From positions 1 through 9,318 of the forward strand of contig JAXHVB010000038.1 in the NCBI GenBank assembly GCA_034189125.1: 9,318 bases of DNA, in the 5' to 3' direction. Below are positions 7,733 through 9,318 of this stretch, piece by piece. The notes beneath the pieces were generated by a model. That model was given only the letters and a program-made list of their open reading frames with translations, was not told the DNA's origin and did not search any database. A program made the translations under genes and the position numbers. The stretch is from UBA5862 sp002408105 (lineage in GTDB: Bacteria > Pseudomonadota > Gammaproteobacteria > Pseudomonadales > UBA5862). Position 1 is the first letter of the stretch; every line of letters starts with the position of its first letter.

Positions 7733-8250
7733 TTCGGATCCTCCTGGGTCACCAAACTCGAGAACGGGCCAGGTTCGGGGGCCTTGGGGCCTTTGGTCGA
7801 GAGCATAAAGGACGCGCTGCAATGGGCCACCGGCTCGAGCGGGTCGCCCTGGCGGGCATAGCCCCTAACAAACGCCACCGTCTTGGTGAAATGGTAACAC
7901 TCGACCTCTGCGATGATGTCTTCGCCGCGCTTGGTTGGCCGCAGGTAGTCCATGCGCAGGTCCAACGTTGCAATTGGAACCGGCAGCTTGATGGTTGCCA
8001 TGACACAGAGTCCCGCCACCGAGTCCATGAGGGTGGCAATGACTCCTCCATGCAACGAGCCACTGACCGGGTCCCCCACAAAGCGCTCATCGTAGGGAAG
8101 GCGCATCACCGCCCGGCCCTCACCAACACCCAACACCTCGGGTTTGAGTTCGTTGAACAGGGGGTGGCTGTTCTTGGCAAACTGCGTCCGGGCAATTTCC
8201 AGAAACTCTGGGTTGAAGAGTTTGTCTGCGGCGTCCTCGAGCTTCTCCAC
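7729..8250 (-). CDS. Hotdog-fold PaaI-type thioesterase, first of a tandem pair
   Basis: Probable acyl-CoA thioesterase (PaaI family), hydrolysing the thioester bond of some acyl- or aryl-acyl-CoA in the cytoplasm. The specificity is unknown. The 173-residue product starts at a GTG with GAGG five bases upstream. Residues 1-35 form a helical lead (LEDAADKLFNPEFLEIARTQ), followed by one hotdog domain: LPYDERFVGDPVSGSLHGGV (51-70) with His67-Gly68-Gly69, catalytic-type Asp76 in LMDSVAG, LDLRMDYLRPTKRGED (96-111) and a closing strand VAHCSASFML (141-150). The Pro-rich tail after 152 is probably flexible. The HGG-x6-D arrangement matches characterised members such as PaaI and human THEM2. It begins a new transcription unit, downstream of a terminator and a TATAAT box, and is translationally coupled to its paralogue. 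Confidence 0.9.
   Translation of the reverse strand: MEKLEDAADKLFNPEFLEIARTQFAKNSHPLFNELKPEVLGVGEGRAVMRLPYDERFVGDPVSGSLHGGVIATLMDSVAGLCVMATIKLPVPIATLDLRMDYLRPTKRGEDIIAEVECYHFTKTVAFVRGYARQGDPLEPVAHCSASFMLSTKGPKAPEPGPFSSLVTQEDPK
7740..7745 (-). promoter_or_regulatory. Consensus ribosome binding site for the second thioesterase
   Basis: The minus strand reads AGGAGG inside the last codons of the first thioesterase gene, seven bases before the GTG at 7732. It is the strongest Shine-Dalgarno sequence I found in the window. It supports an overlapping GTGA start and suggests the second protein is made at least as well as the first. Confidence 0.85.
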
Positions 8251-8269
8251 GCTGACCTCTCAAATGGAT

Positions 8270-8277
8270 GGGGGGGG
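8270..8277 (-). repeat. C8 tract at the predicted start of the thioesterase transcript
   Basis: Eight consecutive C on the minus strand lie 8-15 nt downstream of the TATAAT box, which puts them at about +2 to +10 of the predicted transcript. They lie 19-26 nt upstream of the GTG start, outside any coding region. Such runs can vary in length by replication slippage or cause repeated nucleotide addition at transcription start; neither is shown here. Confidence 0.85.
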
Positions 8278-8285
8278 TTCGCGCC

Positions 8286-8291
8286 ATTATA
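8286..8291 (-). promoter_or_regulatory. Sigma-70 -10 box for the thioesterase pair
   Basis: The minus strand reads a perfect TATAAT, placed between the upstream terminator and the first thioesterase gene. Transcription would start near 8278-8280, leaving a leader of about 30 nt before the GTG at 8250. No good -35 match is visible at 16-18 nt (the region reads CCCCAG or similar), so an activator or a strong -10 may compensate. The box is flanked by CGCC and GGCG, a small dyad centred on it, and the GC-rich GGCGCG after it resembles the discriminators of growth-regulated promoters. The site is seen; its regulation is inference. Confidence 0.6.
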
Positions 8292-8332
8292 CGGCGACTG
8301 TGTGGGCACTGGGGCGGTGGCCCGGGGATGCC

Positions 8333-8365
8333 AGAAAAGAAAGAGCCCGGCCGATGCCGGGCTCT
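8333..8365 (-). terminator. Rho-independent terminator of the acyl-CoA dehydrogenase gene
   Basis: A perfect 10-bp stem, AGAGCCCGGC paired with GCCGGGCTCT (8342-8351 and 8356-8365), closes a 4-base loop. On the minus strand it is followed by TTCTTTTC. It begins 22 nt after the dehydrogenase stop codon, the expected geometry. It separates that gene from the thioesterase unit. The T run lies only on the minus-strand side, so termination is directional. Confidence 0.93.
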
Positions 8366-8387
8366 GTGCGCAGTGCCGAGGCGTAGG

Positions 8388-9318
8388 TCAGGCGCCGGTC
8401 GGTACATCTTTGAAGGGAACACCTTTGTCGACGCGGTTTTCCTGAGGCAAGCCCAGTTCACGCTCGCCGATCACATTGCGCTGCACTTCGTCCGAACCGC
8501 CGGCGATGCGCATGGCAGGAATGCCCAGGTAAATGTCCTGGAAGAGCCCGTGGTTGAAACTGGCATCTGCGCCGTGCTCAATCCCCAGCGGCCCTTGCAG
8601 TTCCATGGCAAACGCGGACATCTCTTGCAGCAGAATGCCACCCGCGAGTTTGAGCACTGCGCTTTCGGTTCCCGGCATGGCGCCGCGGGATATGTACGAC
8701 AGGGTCCGGTACCCGGTGAGCTCCAGCGACTTGAGCCTGGTATAGAACTCGGCGATGCGGTTGCGCACCAAAGAATTTTCAATCGCGGGGGCTCCGTCCA
8801 GGTACGCGGACTCTGCCAGGCGCCTGAGTTCGTCGAAAGCATCCGCTGGCGCCAGGTTCATTCCGGTGCCGATGGACATTCGTTCGTTCATTAAGGTGGT
8901 GATGGCCACCGACCATCCGTTGCCCACCGCATCGAGCCGGTTGGTATCCGGAATGCGCACGTCCGAGAAAAACACCTCGTTGAAGTTTGCGCCGCCGGTC
9001 ATCTGCTTGATCGGCCGCACTTCGATGCCTGGGCTTTCCATGTCCACCACGAAGTAGGTCAGCCCCTTGTGCTTGGGCGCATCGAAATCGCTGCGGGTGA
9101 CCAGAATTCCCCACTTGGAATAGTGGGCTCCGGACGTCCACACCTTTTGGCCATTGACAACCCATTCGTCGCCTTGGCGCTCCGATCGCGTGCGCAGTGC
9201 CGCCAGATCAGAGCCCGCGCCGGGCTCGCTGAACAGTTGGCACCAGATGATGTCCCCACGGGCCATCGGCGGAAGGTGCCGCTTTTTTTGCTCCTCGGTG
9301 CCATGGGTCATGATGGTG
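8388..9318 (-). CDS. Acyl-CoA dehydrogenase, 5' end cut by window edge
   Basis: FAD flavoenzyme that introduces a double bond between C2 and C3 of an acyl-CoA and passes electrons to ETF; chain or ring specificity is unknown. About 310 C-terminal residues are present. The frame stays open to the edge, and the first Met (9311, in TIMTHGTEEQKKRH) is internal to the family alignment, so about 80-90 N-terminal residues are missing. Features counted from that Met: IWCQLFSEPGAGSDLAAL (22-39), the ACAD flavin signature; VVNGQKVWTSGAHYSKWG (51-68); the middle beta domain; and the C-terminal helical domain with ELQGPLGIEHG and RIAGGSDEVQRNVIGERELGL (268-288). The position equivalent to the catalytic Glu of medium-chain enzymes (YEGT) is Gly here (IAGGSDE). 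This is common in a large subfamily that often works with a partner subunit. It is followed by a strong terminator. Confidence 0.92.
   Translation of the reverse strand, partial: TIMTHGTEEQKKRHLPPMARGDIIWCQLFSEPGAGSDLAALRTRSERQGDEWVVNGQKVWTSGAHYSKWGILVTRSDFDAPKHKGLTYFVVDMESPGIEVRPIKQMTGGANFNEVFFSDVRIPDTNRLDAVGNGWSVAITTLMNERMSIGTGMNLAPADAFDELRRLAESAYLDGAPAIENSLVRNRIAEFYTRLKSLELTGYRTLSYISRGAMPGTESAVLKLAGGILLQEMSAFAMELQGPLGIEHGADASFNHGLFQDIYLGIPAMRIAGGSDEVQRNVIGERELGLPQENRVDKGVPFKDVPTGA

Noticed and set aside
9280..9290. Slippery heptamer A AAA AAG in the acyl-CoA dehydrogenase gene
   Set aside because: It encodes the common EQKKR segment of this family, I see no alternative-frame product that makes sense, and the zero frame gives a full normal protein.

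Overview
The window is GC-rich throughout (about 60% or more by eye), and every gene I can support lies on the minus strand, so transcription runs from high to low coordinates. It looks like a chromosomal housekeeping segment of a non-enteric gammaproteobacterium. The reasons are the block ftsK - lolA - rarA - crcB - serS - cysG, which I recall from Pseudomonas and relatives, the fused three-activity CysG, the short-linker FtsK, and the fatty-acid genes next door. I cannot name the genus.

Right-hand part (9318 to about 7307): an acyl-CoA dehydrogenase gene, cut at its 5' end by the window edge, closes with a clear Rho-independent terminator (8333-8365). A new transcription unit follows. It has a perfect TATAAT box (8286-8291), an 8-base C tract at the predicted transcript start, and two tandem hotdog-fold (PaaI-type) thioesterase genes. 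The two genes overlap by 4 bases (GTGA), and the second has an excellent ribosome binding site. They are paralogues that differ at the usual catalytic acid (Asp in the first, Glu in the second).

Central and left part (7210 to 1): six tightly packed genes for cell division and DNA translocation (ftsK), lipoprotein carriage across the periplasm (lolA), replication-fork maintenance (rarA), fluoride export (crcB), seryl-tRNA charging (serS) and siroheme synthesis (cysG, running off the left edge). ftsK and lolA are 1 nt apart, lolA and rarA overlap by 8 nt, and rarA and crcB share one base (TGATG). Gaps of 54 and 46 nt precede serS and cysG. This arrangement suggests one co-transcribed, partly translationally coupled operon, perhaps with an extra promoter before serS. 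The proteins do not form one pathway; they share an operon rather than a function.

I see no RNA gene, CRISPR array, insertion sequence, phage remnant or attachment site, and no credible plus-strand gene. No gap exceeds 300 bases. I found no convincing undescribed system. The points most worth a second look are the thioesterase pair with its Asp/Glu difference, the C8 tract at its predicted transcription start, a second C8 tract near the end of lolA, and the fluoride channel inside a housekeeping operon.
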